From assembly GCF_000423305.1 (NCBI RefSeq), contig NZ_AUHS01000014.1:62001-126000 (forward strand): a stretch of DNA of 64,000 nt. Reading direction: 5' to 3'. Each line of letters begins with the position of its first letter. Position 1 is the stretch's first letter. Under the pieces are notes generated by a model that saw nothing but the letters and a program-made list of their open reading frames with translations, was not told the DNA's origin and made no database searches. The DNA comes from Legionella moravica DSM 19234. Lineage in GTDB: Bacteria; Pseudomonadota; Gammaproteobacteria; Legionellales; Legionellaceae. Of the stretch, positions 56,485-64,000 are shown piece after piece. The translations under genes and the position numbers were made by a program.

Positions 56485-57695
56485 GATTCACCTATTCGGG
56501 CAGGAACGGGTTTCGTACGCTCTAATCGACTATAGAACGGCATGAAAATAAAAAAGGAAAAATAGATAACCGTACCCAACCTGGCCAGCAATAAGCGTAG
56601 TGGTGTAACCGGAGCTGTACCTAAATACCCCAATAGCAACACGCTCAAAATAAAAAGAGTTAAGCTTACTCGTGAAAATACTCCCTTATATCTCATCGAG
56701 CGAACGCTGCTTCGATCCAGCCAAGGAATAAAAAATAAAATAAATATCGCGGATTGCATACAAGCAACTCCCCATAACTTGTCAGGAATGGCCCTTAAAA
56801 TGGCGTAAAACGGTGCCATATACCAGACTGGAGCAATATGCTCAGGAGTTACCATAGGATTGGCTGGAACAAAATTAGCATGCTCTAAAAAATACCCCCC
56901 CATCTCGGGGGCAAAAAAAACGACCCCAAAAAACAGGATTAAAAACGCTATAATTCCAGAAAAATCTTTCACCGAGTAATAGGGATGGAAAGAAACTCCA
57001 TCCAATGGGATGCCTCGCTCATCTACAGTGTTTTTAATGTCAATTCCTTCAGGATTATTGGAACCAACCTTATGCAAGGCAACGATGTGCATAAACACCA
57101 AAAGGAGCATTAAAATAGGGATACCAATGACGTGTAAGGCAAAAAAACGTTGTAAGGTAGCATTTGCAACAGCAAAATCACCTCTTAACCAAACCGCTAA
57201 ACTTTTACCAATGTAGGGTATTGCTCCGAATAACGAGGTAATCACTTCTGCGCCCCAGTAGGACATTTGTCCCCAAGGCAATAAATAGCCAAAAAATGCT
57301 TCCGCCAGCAGTATAAGATATAAAACCATGCCCAGTAGCCAGACTAGCTCTCTTGGCTTTTGATAAGAGCCATAAAGCAAACCTCGAAACATATGGAGAT
57401 AGATCACAATAAAAAATGCTGACGCGCCTGTTGAATGCATGTAACGCAATAACCAGCCAAAATTGACATCACGCATAATGTATTCAACAGAAGAAAAGGC
57501 TTGATCAGCACTGGGAGTGTAAAACATGGTCAACCATAAACCAGTGACCAACTGATTCATCAGAACCACTAAAGCCAGTGAGCCAAAGAAATAAAAAAAG
57601 TTCAGGTTTTTCGGGACATAATAATTACTAAAATGACTTTTCCAGGTGCTTAACAAGGGAAAACGTGCATCTAACCAGCTCACCAGTCCACTCAT
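56481..57695 (-). CDS. petB: Ubiquinol-cytochrome c reductase cytochrome b subunit
   Basis: Core of the bc1 complex, carrying both b haems and the quinone sites. 404 residues with about eight membrane helices, haem ligand His pairs in the second and fourth helices (YMHSTGASAFFIVIYLHMFR; RFFALHVIGIPILMLLLVFMHI) and the Qo-site PEWY-type loop reading APVWYMAPFYAILR. The start follows petA by 10 bases. Confidence 0.96.
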   Translation of the reverse strand: MSGLVSWLDARFPLLSTWKSHFSNYYVPKNLNFFYFFGSLALVVLMNQLVTGLWLTMFYTPSADQAFSSVEYIMRDVNFGWLLRYMHSTGASAFFIVIYLHMFRGLLYGSYQKPRELVWLLGMVLYLILLAEAFFGYLLPWGQMSYWGAEVITSLFGAIPYIGKSLAVWLRGDFAVANATLQRFFALHVIGIPILMLLLVFMHIVALHKVGSNNPEGIDIKNTVDERGIPLDGVSFHPYYSVKDFSGIIAFLILFFGVVFFAPEMGGYFLEHANFVPANPMVTPEHIAPVWYMAPFYAILRAIPDKLWGVACMQSAIFILFFIPWLDRSSVRSMRYKGVFSRVSLTLFILSVLLLGYLGTAPVTPLRLLLARLGTVIYFSFFIFMPFYSRLERTKPVPARIGES

Positions 57696-57705
57696 GGTTC
57701 AGTCC

Positions 57706-58332
57706 TTATTGTGCTTCCTCACCTATCACTATCGTATGCTCATTAATAAAGTGATATGGAGGTACTTCGAGGTTTATAGGAGCAGGAACACCCTTGAAAA
57801 CCCTGCCTGAGAGATCGAAAGTGGAGCCATGGCATGGACAAAAGAAACCTCCTGGCCAATCAGGTCCTAACTCACCCAAATCAGGTTTATATTTTGGCGA
57901 ACACCCAAGATGGGTACAAATACCAATTAACACCAAATATTCAGGATTAATGGAACGGTATTTATTTTTTGCATATTCTGGTTGTTGTTCTACTAATGAT
58001 TGGGGATCTCGTAATCGTGGATCATCAACATTTAACTGTTGAAGCATTTCATTGGTTCGCCTGATAATCCAGACCGGCTTTCCACGCCATTCTACAATCG
58101 CTTGTTCTCCAGGCTCCAATTTTGATAAATCAACCTGTACAGGCGCGCCTGCTGCTTGTGCTTTAGCGCTAGGCAACCAAGATGAAACAAAGGGAGTTAA
58201 AGCACAAACAGCGCCCACGCCACCTAAAACACAGGTCGAAGTTAACAAAAATCGACGCCGCTCTTCATCAAATGGATTTTCAGGTTTCTTATCCACATCC
58301 TGATTCAGATCAGTAATTTCACTCACCGTCAT
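57706..58332 (-). CDS. petA: Ubiquinol-cytochrome c reductase Rieske iron-sulfur subunit
   Basis: Transfers electrons from ubiquinol to cytochrome c1. A twin-arginine-like anchor (ERRRFLLTSTCVLGGVG) near residue 30 is followed by the soluble Rieske domain with cluster motifs CTHLGC and CPCHGS. I use the ATG at 58332 with AGGG upstream (208 residues); an earlier in-frame start at 58377 adds an unlikely leader. First gene of petABC. Confidence 0.95.
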   Translation of the reverse strand: MTVSEITDLNQDVDKKPENPFDEERRRFLLTSTCVLGGVGAVCALTPFVSSWLPSAKAQAAGAPVQVDLSKLEPGEQAIVEWRGKPVWIIRRTNEMLQQLNVDDPRLRDPQSLVEQQPEYAKNKYRSINPEYLVLIGICTHLGCSPKYKPDLGELGPDWPGGFFCPCHGSTFDLSGRVFKGVPAPINLEVPPYHFINEHTIVIGEEAQ

Positions 58333-58420
58333 GCCGCCCTGATTTAAGATAAACTTATTTATAACAAAGAAATGCACTTTTTCAAACGGATGGGAGGACT
58401 ATTTTATAGAAATAAAAAAA

Positions 58421-58441
58421 AAACCCGCATAAAGCGGGTTT
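58421..58441 (-). terminator. Rho-independent terminator of rplM-rpsI
   Basis: AAACCCGC and GCGGGTTT form an 8-bp stem with a 5-base loop (ATAAA), and an uninterrupted run of T follows on the minus strand. It begins 16 bases after the rpsI stop. Confidence 0.9.
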
Positions 58442-58456
58442 TTAAATAAAACGTTA

Positions 58457-58888
58457 TTAACGTTTGGAGTACTGAGTCGCACGACGTGCTTTGTGCAGAC
58501 CGACTTTCTTTCTTTCCACACGACGTGAATCACGAGTTAACAAACCACGAGCACGCAGCTTTCTACGAAATGAATCAGGGCTTGGCTCAGCATCTTCTGC
58601 CAATCCATGCTCATCATAGGCAACCAATGCTCTGGCGATACCCAAACGAACAGCACCTGCTTGACCAGAAACACCGCCACCAACAACAGTGATGAAAATG
58701 TCAAATTTATCAAGAACGTCAACAGTTTCTAAAGGTTGCATTACAACCATGCAAGAAGTTTCACGACAAAAATATTCTTTCAGAGTGCGATTATTGACTT
58801 TAATCTCACCTTTACCAGGACGTAAAAAAACACGAGCTGTTGAACTTTTTCTACGGCCAGTGCCATAGTATTGCTTCATTTCAGCCAT
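58457..58888 (-). CDS. rpsI: 30S ribosomal protein S9
   Basis: Small-subunit protein whose basic C-terminal tail reaches the P-site t[23 protein letters not shown] and the C-terminal [11 protein letters not shown] are diagnostic. The GAGG of its ribosome site lies in the end of rplM, five bases upstream. 143 residues. Confidence 0.97.
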   Translation of the reverse strand: MAEMKQYYGTGRRKSSTARVFLRPGKGEIKVNNRTLKEYFCRETSCMVVMQPLETVDVLDKFDIFITVVGGGVSGQAGAVRLGIARALVAYDEHGLAEDAEPSPDSFRRKLRARGLLTRDSRRVERKKVGLHKARRATQYSKR

Positions 58889-58893
58889 AATAC

Positions 58894-59328
58894 TTATTCC
58901 TCAATCTCAAGTTGCTTGGGTTGCTGTGCAGTATGCGGATGTTCGCTACCAACATATACTTTCAGTTTGCGATACATCTCTCTACCCAATGGATTTTTTG
59001 GTAACATGCCTTTTACAGCAAGCTCGATAATTCTTACAGGATTGTGTGCCTGCATTTTTTCGAAAGTAACCGATTTGATACCACCAGGAAAACCTGTGTG
59101 ACGATGATACATCTTGTCTTTAAATTTACGGCCAGTCACAGTGACTTTCTCCGCGTTAGTAACAATGATGTAGTCACCAGTATCAACATGGGGTGTATAC
59201 TCAGCTTTATGTTTGCCACGCAAACGACGGGCAATCTCAGTAGCTAAGCGACCCAAAACCTTATTGCTGGCATCGACCACTAACCAGTCACGTTTGACTT
59301 CATGGCCTTTGGCACTAATTGTCTTCAT
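58894..59328 (-). CDS. rplM: 50S ribosomal protein L13
   Basis: Large-subunit assembly protein. [35 protein letters not shown] and the C-terminal [13 protein letters not shown] mark L13. 144 residues, ATG preceded by GGAG. In E. coli the L13 mRNA leader is a regulatory site; the 205 bases upstream here show no recognisable structure. Confidence 0.97.
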   Translation of the reverse strand: MKTISAKGHEVKRDWLVVDASNKVLGRLATEIARRLRGKHKAEYTPHVDTGDYIIVTNAEKVTVTGRKFKDKMYHRHTGFPGGIKSVTFEKMQAHNPVRIIELAVKGMLPKNPLGREMYRKLKVYVGSEHPHTAQQPKQLEIEE

Positions 59329-59533
59329 TAAATAAACTCCGAACCGCCTAAATTGGTAATCTTTCTATCATGGACGGGCGATTTTAACCAAAACAGAAAC
59401 ATCCTACAAGTAAAAAGGATAAAAATTTATTAACAATTAATTAAATCCATATAAAAACATCTAATTTCACATGAAAATGTGAACTGATTCCTGCAATTCA
59501 ACAGCACTTATCTATACATAAGAAATAAATAAT

Positions 59534-59848
59534 TTACTTATCAATTAAAAGCTGTTCTGCGGTTTCTCCCGCAATTAAATGGCTTTCAATTATTTGATCA
59601 ATATCAGCAAGAGAAGAATAAGAATACCACACTCCCTCAGGATAAATCACTATGCATGGCCCCGAACTGCAGCGTCCAAGACAACCCGACTTACTGACCC
59701 GATACTTTCCGGGGCCGTGCATATCCAGTTCCAAAAGGCGAGATTTAAGGTAGTCAAAATATTCTTCGCCACCAGTATTCGCACAGCATTGCTTACCTGC
59801 CGCCTTTTGATTCGTGCATATCATTATGTGCTTGGTATAATAAGTCAA
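59534..59848 (-). CDS. Thioredoxin-like [2Fe-2S] ferredoxin
   Basis: 104 residues with the cluster ligands spaced as in thioredoxin-fold ferredoxins: Cys in IMICTNQK, Cys-Cys in GKQCCANTGG, and Cys in SGCLGRCSSGPC. The TTG at 59848 gives a family-typical N-terminus (MTYYTKHIMICTNQ) with AGGAAAG upstream; an ATG at 59824 is possible but would shorten the first strand. It follows ihfA closely on the same strand. Its electron partner is unknown. Confidence 0.88.
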   Translation of the reverse strand: MTYYTKHIMICTNQKAAGKQCCANTGGEEYFDYLKSRLLELDMHGPGKYRVSKSGCLGRCSSGPCIVIYPEGVWYSYSSLADIDQIIESHLIAGETAEQLLIDK

Positions 59849-59852
59849 GGGT

Positions 59853-60146
59853 TTACTTTCCTATTGCTTCTATCTTTGTTTTTAATTTTAAGCCCGGCTT
59901 AAAGGTTACCACTCTTCTGGCAACCACAGGAATTTCTTCACCGGTTTTAGGATTTCTACCGGGTCTTTCAGGTTTGTCTCTGGGAGTAAAATTACCGAAT
60001 CCGGATAATTTCACAGGTTGCCCATGCTCCAGAGCATGACGTAGTTCTTCAAAAAAATTTTCTACCAGTTCCTTGGCTACCGGCTTGGAAAGCTTTAAAT
60101 CATCACACAAGGATTCAGCCATTATTGCTTTGCTCAATGCATTCAC
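59853..60146 (-). CDS. ihfA: Integration host factor subunit alpha
   Basis: DNA-bending protein acting with IhfB in transcription, recombination and replication. The family core is [20 protein letters not shown], with the proline that intercalates DNA (GRNPKTGE). 97 residues from a GTG start at 60146. It follows pheT directly, the universal gammaproteobacterial pheS-pheT-ihfA order. In L. pneumophila IHF regulates the transition to the transmissive phase. Confidence 0.96.
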   Translation of the reverse strand: MNALSKAIMAESLCDDLKLSKPVAKELVENFFEELRHALEHGQPVKLSGFGNFTPRDKPERPGRNPKTGEEIPVVARRVVTFKPGLKLKTKIEAIGK

Positions 60147-60148
60147 GA

Positions 60149-62530
60149 TTAGTCCCTCAATATGATTGAAAATTCATTTTGCAGTGTCTTGATTATAGCA
60201 TCAATTAGCAAATTGATCTCAGAATCTACTAATGTTCGTGTATCATCCTGTAAGGTCATTGCAACAGCAAGACTTTTCTTTCCTTCTGGCACCCCTTTAC
60301 CGACATAAACATCAAAGACATCAAATGATTTTAACCAATTTTCTGTAACTGCTGATCGGACAGCGTGTTCAATCTGCTTGGCATTTATTTTTTCATCAAC
60401 CAAAAACGAAAGATCTCTTCTTATTTGAGGGTATTTTGAAATCGTTTTATACAGGGGTGTAACAGGATTCTTCAATGCCTCTACATTTAACTCAAATAAC
60501 AGAACATCTTGAGCAATATCTAAAGCATCGGACAGTCGTGGGTGCAATACCCCAATCCATCCAGCATGCTGCCCGCCTATTGTGATTTGTGCTGATTGAC
60601 CGGGATGCAAAGCATCATTAACAGCCGGTATAAACGCCACGTCATTTAATTTTAATAATGCAAACAACGATTCCAGGTCACCTTTCAAATCATAGAAATC
60701 GTAGCAACGTTTTGTTTCATTCCAGTTCAAGCTGCCACGTTCGCCCATCAACAAACCGGCAATACATGGACGCTCGGTTAAGTTCTGTTTCTCAACATCA
60801 AACACAACCCCAATCTCAAAAAATTTAATCGCATTTTGTTGTCTGTGGACATTGTAAATCATTGAGGCAATTAACCCCGGCCACATCCCTACTCTCATCT
60901 GCGATAATTCTGAAGAAATAGGATTGAGTAACTGCATGAATTCCTTCTCAGGATAAAGAGCTTCTTGTATCTCTGGATCAACAAAGCTATAACTTATGGT
61001 CTCATGATATCCTCTTGAGCGGAACCAATGAGACAATTGAGCAGCTATTCGTTCATTCGAGCAGATGGCGCCCGCCTGAACCACTGTATTCATCGGCTCG
61101 GCCTTTAAATTATCATAACCGTATAAGCGGATGATTTCTTCTACCAAATCAACGTCTTGCTGTATGTCAAATCGATGTGAAGGAACCGTTACGTCAAATT
61201 GTGTACCGGCTTCATGAGTAATAACGATGCCCAATCCCGCCAATAAACTGTTCATTTCCTGTAACGAGATAGTCAGCCCGGTCAGTTGTTTTACTTTTGT
61301 AGTATCAAAAGTAAATTGGATTCGTTTGGGTAAATGGGTCGCATCAGACGATTCAATAATTGGCCCTGCTGTACCGCCAGCAATAGATGTAATTAGCGAA
61401 GTGGCTCGCTCCAGCGCTTTCAACTGGAGATAGGGATCAACTCCTCGCTCATAGCGCTGTGATGAATCGCTGAATAAGCCATATTTTCTAGCGACACCGG
61501 CAATGATAATCGGATTAAAAAAAGCACTTTCCAGAAAAACATCCGTAGTATGAGCTTCGACCGCACTGTCAGCACCGCCCATGATACCCGCCATGGCCAA
61601 AGGCTTTTCTTTATCAGCGATAACCAGAACCTTGTCGTTTAAGTGAACCTCTTGACCATCTAATAATTTTAATTGCTCTGAATCATTACTAAAACGAACA
61701 TTAATTTCACCATCAATTTTCGCCAGATCAAATGCATGCATAGGCTGCCCTAATTCGAGCATGACATAATTCATAATATCAACAATGGGATGGAGTATTC
61801 TGATCCCCCCCCGGCGCAGACGCTCACTCATCCATAATGGTGTTTTGGCCTGAGTATCAATGTTTCGTATAATTCGCCCACAATACCTGGGGCATGCCTC
61901 TGGATTGTGCAAATGAACGCTAAGGACATCATCTATTGCTGGGGTAATTGTAGCAACAGGTTGCTCCATCAATGGCAATTTATTGAGTACTGCAACTTCC
62001 CGGGCTATACCCAATACACTAAAGCAATCCGCTCTATTAGGGGTTAAATCGACATCAAAGACATGATCATCAAGAGTCAGATATTCACGTAAATCCATAC
62101 CGACAGGGGCATCATCCTCTAACTCCATAATGCCTTCAGAGTGTTCAGCAAGCCCTAGTTCAGTAACGGAACACAGCATACCCTGAGACAACTCGCCTCT
62201 CAGTTTGGATTCCTTGATCTGAAGACCACCAGGTAATTTGGCGCCAACCATCGCTAGCGCAACTTTTAAACCAGCGCGTACATTTGCTGCGCCGCATACA
62301 ATTTTTAAAGGTTTATCAGCATTCACGCTGACATCGCATAAAGTCAGTTTATCCGCATCAGGATGAGGCGTTGTACTTAGAACTTCAGCAACAACCACAT
62401 GAGTAAACGCTCCAGCAACAGGATTTACCGCATCTACTTCCAAACCAGCCATAGTCAATTGATCGGCTAACTCTTGTTCTGTTAATGAGAAGTTAACCCA
62501 TTCACGTAACCATAACTTACTTAATTTCAT
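60149..62530 (-). CDS. pheT: Phenylalanyl-tRNA synthetase beta subunit
   Basis: 793 residues covering all standard domains: N-terminal tRNA-binding EMAP-like domain (about 40-150), B3/B4 editing domain (about 210-380), B5 (about 400-470), catalytic-like domain and a ferredoxin-like anticodon-binding C-terminus. It is separated from pheS by 133 bases, a longer gap than usual, holding a 7-codon ORF with its own ribosome site (62547-62570). Confidence 0.97.
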   Translation of the reverse strand: MKLSKLWLREWVNFSLTEQELADQLTMAGLEVDAVNPVAGAFTHVVVAEVLSTTPHPDADKLTLCDVSVNADKPLKIVCGAANVRAGLKVALAMVGAKLPGGLQIKESKLRGELSQGMLCSVTELGLAEHSEGIMELEDDAPVGMDLREYLTLDDHVFDVDLTPNRADCFSVLGIAREVAVLNKLPLMEQPVATITPAIDDVLSVHLHNPEACPRYCGRIIRNIDTQAKTPLWMSERLRRGGIRILHPIVDIMNYVMLELGQPMHAFDLAKIDGEINVRFSNDSEQLKLLDGQEVHLNDKVLVIADKEKPLAMAGIMGGADSAVEAHTTDVFLESAFFNPIIIAGVARKYGLFSDSSQRYERGVDPYLQLKALERATSLITSIAGGTAGPIIESSDATHLPKRIQFTFDTTKVKQLTGLTISLQEMNSLLAGLGIVITHEAGTQFDVTVPSHRFDIQQDVDLVEEIIRLYGYDNLKAEPMNTVVQAGAICSNERIAAQLSHWFRSRGYHETISYSFVDPEIQEALYPEKEFMQLLNPISSELSQMRVGMWPGLIASMIYNVHRQQNAIKFFEIGVVFDVEKQNLTERPCIAGLLMGERGSLNWNETKRCYDFYDLKGDLESLFALLKLNDVAFIPAVNDALHPGQSAQITIGGQHAGWIGVLHPRLSDALDIAQDVLLFELNVEALKNPVTPLYKTISKYPQIRRDLSFLVDEKINAKQIEHAVRSAVTENWLKSFDVFDVYVGKGVPEGKKSLAVAMTLQDDTRTLVDSEINLLIDAIIKTLQNEFSIILRD

Positions 62531-62663
62531 CTATAGTCCCCATAATTCAATTGCTGCCTCTCATATACATGGTTCACTTCCTCTACGGACTATAATTCTG
62601 ATGTGTATGATTTAATCCGTATAAAGTTCGCAATAAGAGAGGACAGAGATCGGTATTAAATGC

Positions 62664-63677
62664 TTAAAACTGACTTAAAAATGTTACATCGTTTTCAAAC
62701 ATCATGCGCAAATCATCAATTCCGTAATACAACATGGCCAGCCTGTCCATGCCCATGCCAAATGCCCAACCCTGATACTCCTCAGGAGAGATATTGACCG
62801 CTTTGAGAACATTAGGATGAACCATACCACAGCCCAGAACCTCTAACCATCCGGTAAACTTACACGAGCGGCATCCCTTGCCACTGCACTGAGTACATTC
62901 TATATCCACTTCAGCAGAGGGTTCGGTAAAGGGAAAATAGGAAGGACGAAAGCGAAGCGCCAGTTCTCGCCCAAAAAAGTGAGCAAAAAAATCGTTCAGC
63001 AATCCCTTTAATCCAGCCAGTGTTGCCTGTTTATCAATTAATAAGCCTTCAACCTGATGGAACATGGGTGTATGGGTCATGTCAGAATCACATCGATATA
63101 CCCGACCTGGTGCGATCAGACGAAAAGGAGGTTTACGTTGCTCCATAGTACGAATTTGTACTGGCGATGTATGAGTTCTTAGTAATCTGCCATCCCCAAA
63201 ATAAAAGGTATCGTGCATTGCACGCGCAGGATGGTGACCAGGTATATTCAAGGCTTCAAAATTATAAAATTCTGTTTCAATTTCAGGGCCATCAACTATA
63301 TCAAAGCCTAAGCGAGTAAAAAAATCATTAATTATATGTTTTACCTGAGTCACCGGATGTAAAGATCCCGACTCACGATGTCGCCCTGGAAGGGTTACAT
63401 CGATTTGTTCTTGAGCTAATTTTTCCAGCAATTGTTTTTCTTTTAATTCAAGCATTTTCGTCTCGATCAGCATGCTGATCTCGCGCTTTGCCTGATTAAC
63501 TAATTGACCCATTTTGGGTTTTTCTTCAGCGGATAAATTCGCAAGGCCTTTTAAAATATCAGTCAGTTTACCTTTTTTTCCCAAAAAATCGACACGAATT
63601 AACTCAAGAGCGGCAATGTCCGGGGCCTGATTAATGGCTTCAGAGGCTTGTTCTTGTATGGTGATGATATCCTGCAT
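62664..63677 (-). CDS. pheS: Phenylalanyl-tRNA synthetase alpha subunit
   Basis: Catalytic class II subunit. Motif 2 reads [20 protein letters not shown], motif 3 [18 protein letters not shown], and an N-terminal coiled coil binds tRNA. I use the ATG at 63677 ([10 protein letters not shown]); a GTG at 63689 would add four residues. 337 residues. Ribosomal protein L20 lies upstream, as in most relatives, separated by a terminator. Confidence 0.97.
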   Translation of the reverse strand: MQDIITIQEQASEAINQAPDIAALELIRVDFLGKKGKLTDILKGLANLSAEEKPKMGQLVNQAKREISMLIETKMLELKEKQLLEKLAQEQIDVTLPGRHRESGSLHPVTQVKHIINDFFTRLGFDIVDGPEIETEFYNFEALNIPGHHPARAMHDTFYFGDGRLLRTHTSPVQIRTMEQRKPPFRLIAPGRVYRCDSDMTHTPMFHQVEGLLIDKQATLAGLKGLLNDFFAHFFGRELALRFRPSYFPFTEPSAEVDIECTQCSGKGCRSCKFTGWLEVLGCGMVHPNVLKAVNISPEEYQGWAFGMGMDRLAMLYYGIDDLRMMFENDVTFLSQF

Positions 63678-63692
63678 TTTTATACCCACAAG

Positions 63693-63715
63693 TAAAAAGG
63701 AGGCCTTAGCCTCCT
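63693..63715 (-). terminator. Rho-independent terminator between rplT and pheS
   Basis: AGGAGGC (63698-63704) pairs with GCCTCCT (63709-63715), loop CTTA, with a run of T on the minus strand. Located 48 bases after rplT and just before pheS, it can attenuate pheST. No Phe-rich leader peptide is present between rplT and the stem. Confidence 0.8.
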
Positions 63716-63762
63716 AAATAATTTTATTAGTACTTTCTTTTGCTGTGATAGATAAAGACTGC

Positions 63763-64000
63763 TTAACCTGCTAATGCAGCTTTGGCTTGTTCAGCAATTG
63801 CAGCAAAAGCTACTTTGTCATGAATCGCCATATCAGCCAGAATTTTTCTATCCAGTTCAATTGACGCTTTTTTCAAACCATCAATCAAACGACTGTATGA
63901 CAAACCACACTCACGAGCCTGTGCGTTAATACGAACTATCCATAGAGCACGAAACTGTCTTTTCTTTTGACGTCTATCACGATAAGCGTATTGGCCTGCT
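63763..64000 (-). CDS. rplT: 50S ribosomal protein L20 (5' end beyond window)
   Basis: The last 78 complete residues of L20 are present; the start lies to the right of the window. [40 protein letters not shown] and [17 protein letters not shown] are diagnostic. L20 binds 23S rRNA and in many bacteria represses its own operon. Confidence 0.96.
   Translation of the reverse strand, partial: AGQYAYRDRRQKKRQFRALWIVRINAQARECGLSYSRLIDGLKKASIELDRKILADMAIHDKVAFAAIAEQAKAALAG

Overview
This window is a gammaproteobacterial chromosome segment that I assign to the genus Legionella. The deciding evidence is one half of the Dot/Icm type IVB secretion system in its characteristic arrangement: dotD-dotC-dotB, then icmV-dotA facing icmW-icmX. 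These sit among housekeeping genes in an order I know from L. pneumophila (ftsY-ftsE-ftsX-rpoH on one side; legD1, miaA-mutL, sspA-sspB, petABC, rplM-rpsI, ihfA-pheT-pheS-rplT on the other). The species cannot be fixed from the sequence alone. No rRNA, tRNA, CRISPR array, insertion sequence or phage gene was seen.

Layout. (1) 1-4486: the 5' part of a very large leucine-rich-repeat protein on the minus strand, running off the left edge. It carries a papain/YopT-like Cys-His-Asn motif set and a degenerate AAA-like C-terminal part, and is a strong effector candidate. (2) 4805-7101: short reading frames feeding into panB, panC and a small P-loop ATPase (pantothenate synthesis). (3) 7120-9273: a biotin carboxylase and a dienelactone hydrolase. 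(4) 9443-16474: an accessory block with a small unknown protein, a giant protein with about 16 variant 37-residue ankyrin-like repeats, and a canonical ankyrin protein. All three are probably lineage-specific, and the two large ones are effector candidates. (5) 16681-24331: alpha/beta hydrolase, sigma-32, the ftsYEX cluster, a catalytic/non-catalytic M16 protease pair and rsmD. (6) 24406-26920: dotDCB. (7) 27204-35402: a 5'-nucleotidase, an ATP-grasp protein without a usable start codon, and a poorly understood metabolic operon: HMGL-like aldolase, alpha/beta hydrolase, a decarboxylating-dehydrogenase/RraA fusion and a DUF6282-like protein. A second dienelactone hydrolase follows. (8) 35618-41061: dotA-icmV and icmW-icmX. 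(9) 41042-47002: a small ORF, a degenerate heavy-metal P-type ATPase, a YqjD/YqjE-like envelope cluster, CysZ and the eukaryotic-like dioxygenase LegD1. (10) 47059-64000: dense housekeeping genes, nearly all on the minus strand and often overlapping by 1-4 bases.

How the genes work together. DotB is the cytoplasmic ATPase, DotC/DotD are outer-membrane core lipoproteins, DotA is a polytopic membrane or released component, IcmV/IcmX are accessory, and IcmW is an effector adaptor. The repeat proteins and LegD1 look like cargo for this machine. The operon at 30231-34612 sits between the two Dot/Icm blocks; its enzyme combination suggests an undescribed keto-acid pathway.

Among non-coding signals the clearest are three terminators (9915-9957, 58421-58441, 63693-63715), a TGTTGACA-type inverted repeat at three intergenic sites, a dyad inside the likely dotD promoter, and overlapping divergent -10 elements between icmV and icmW.
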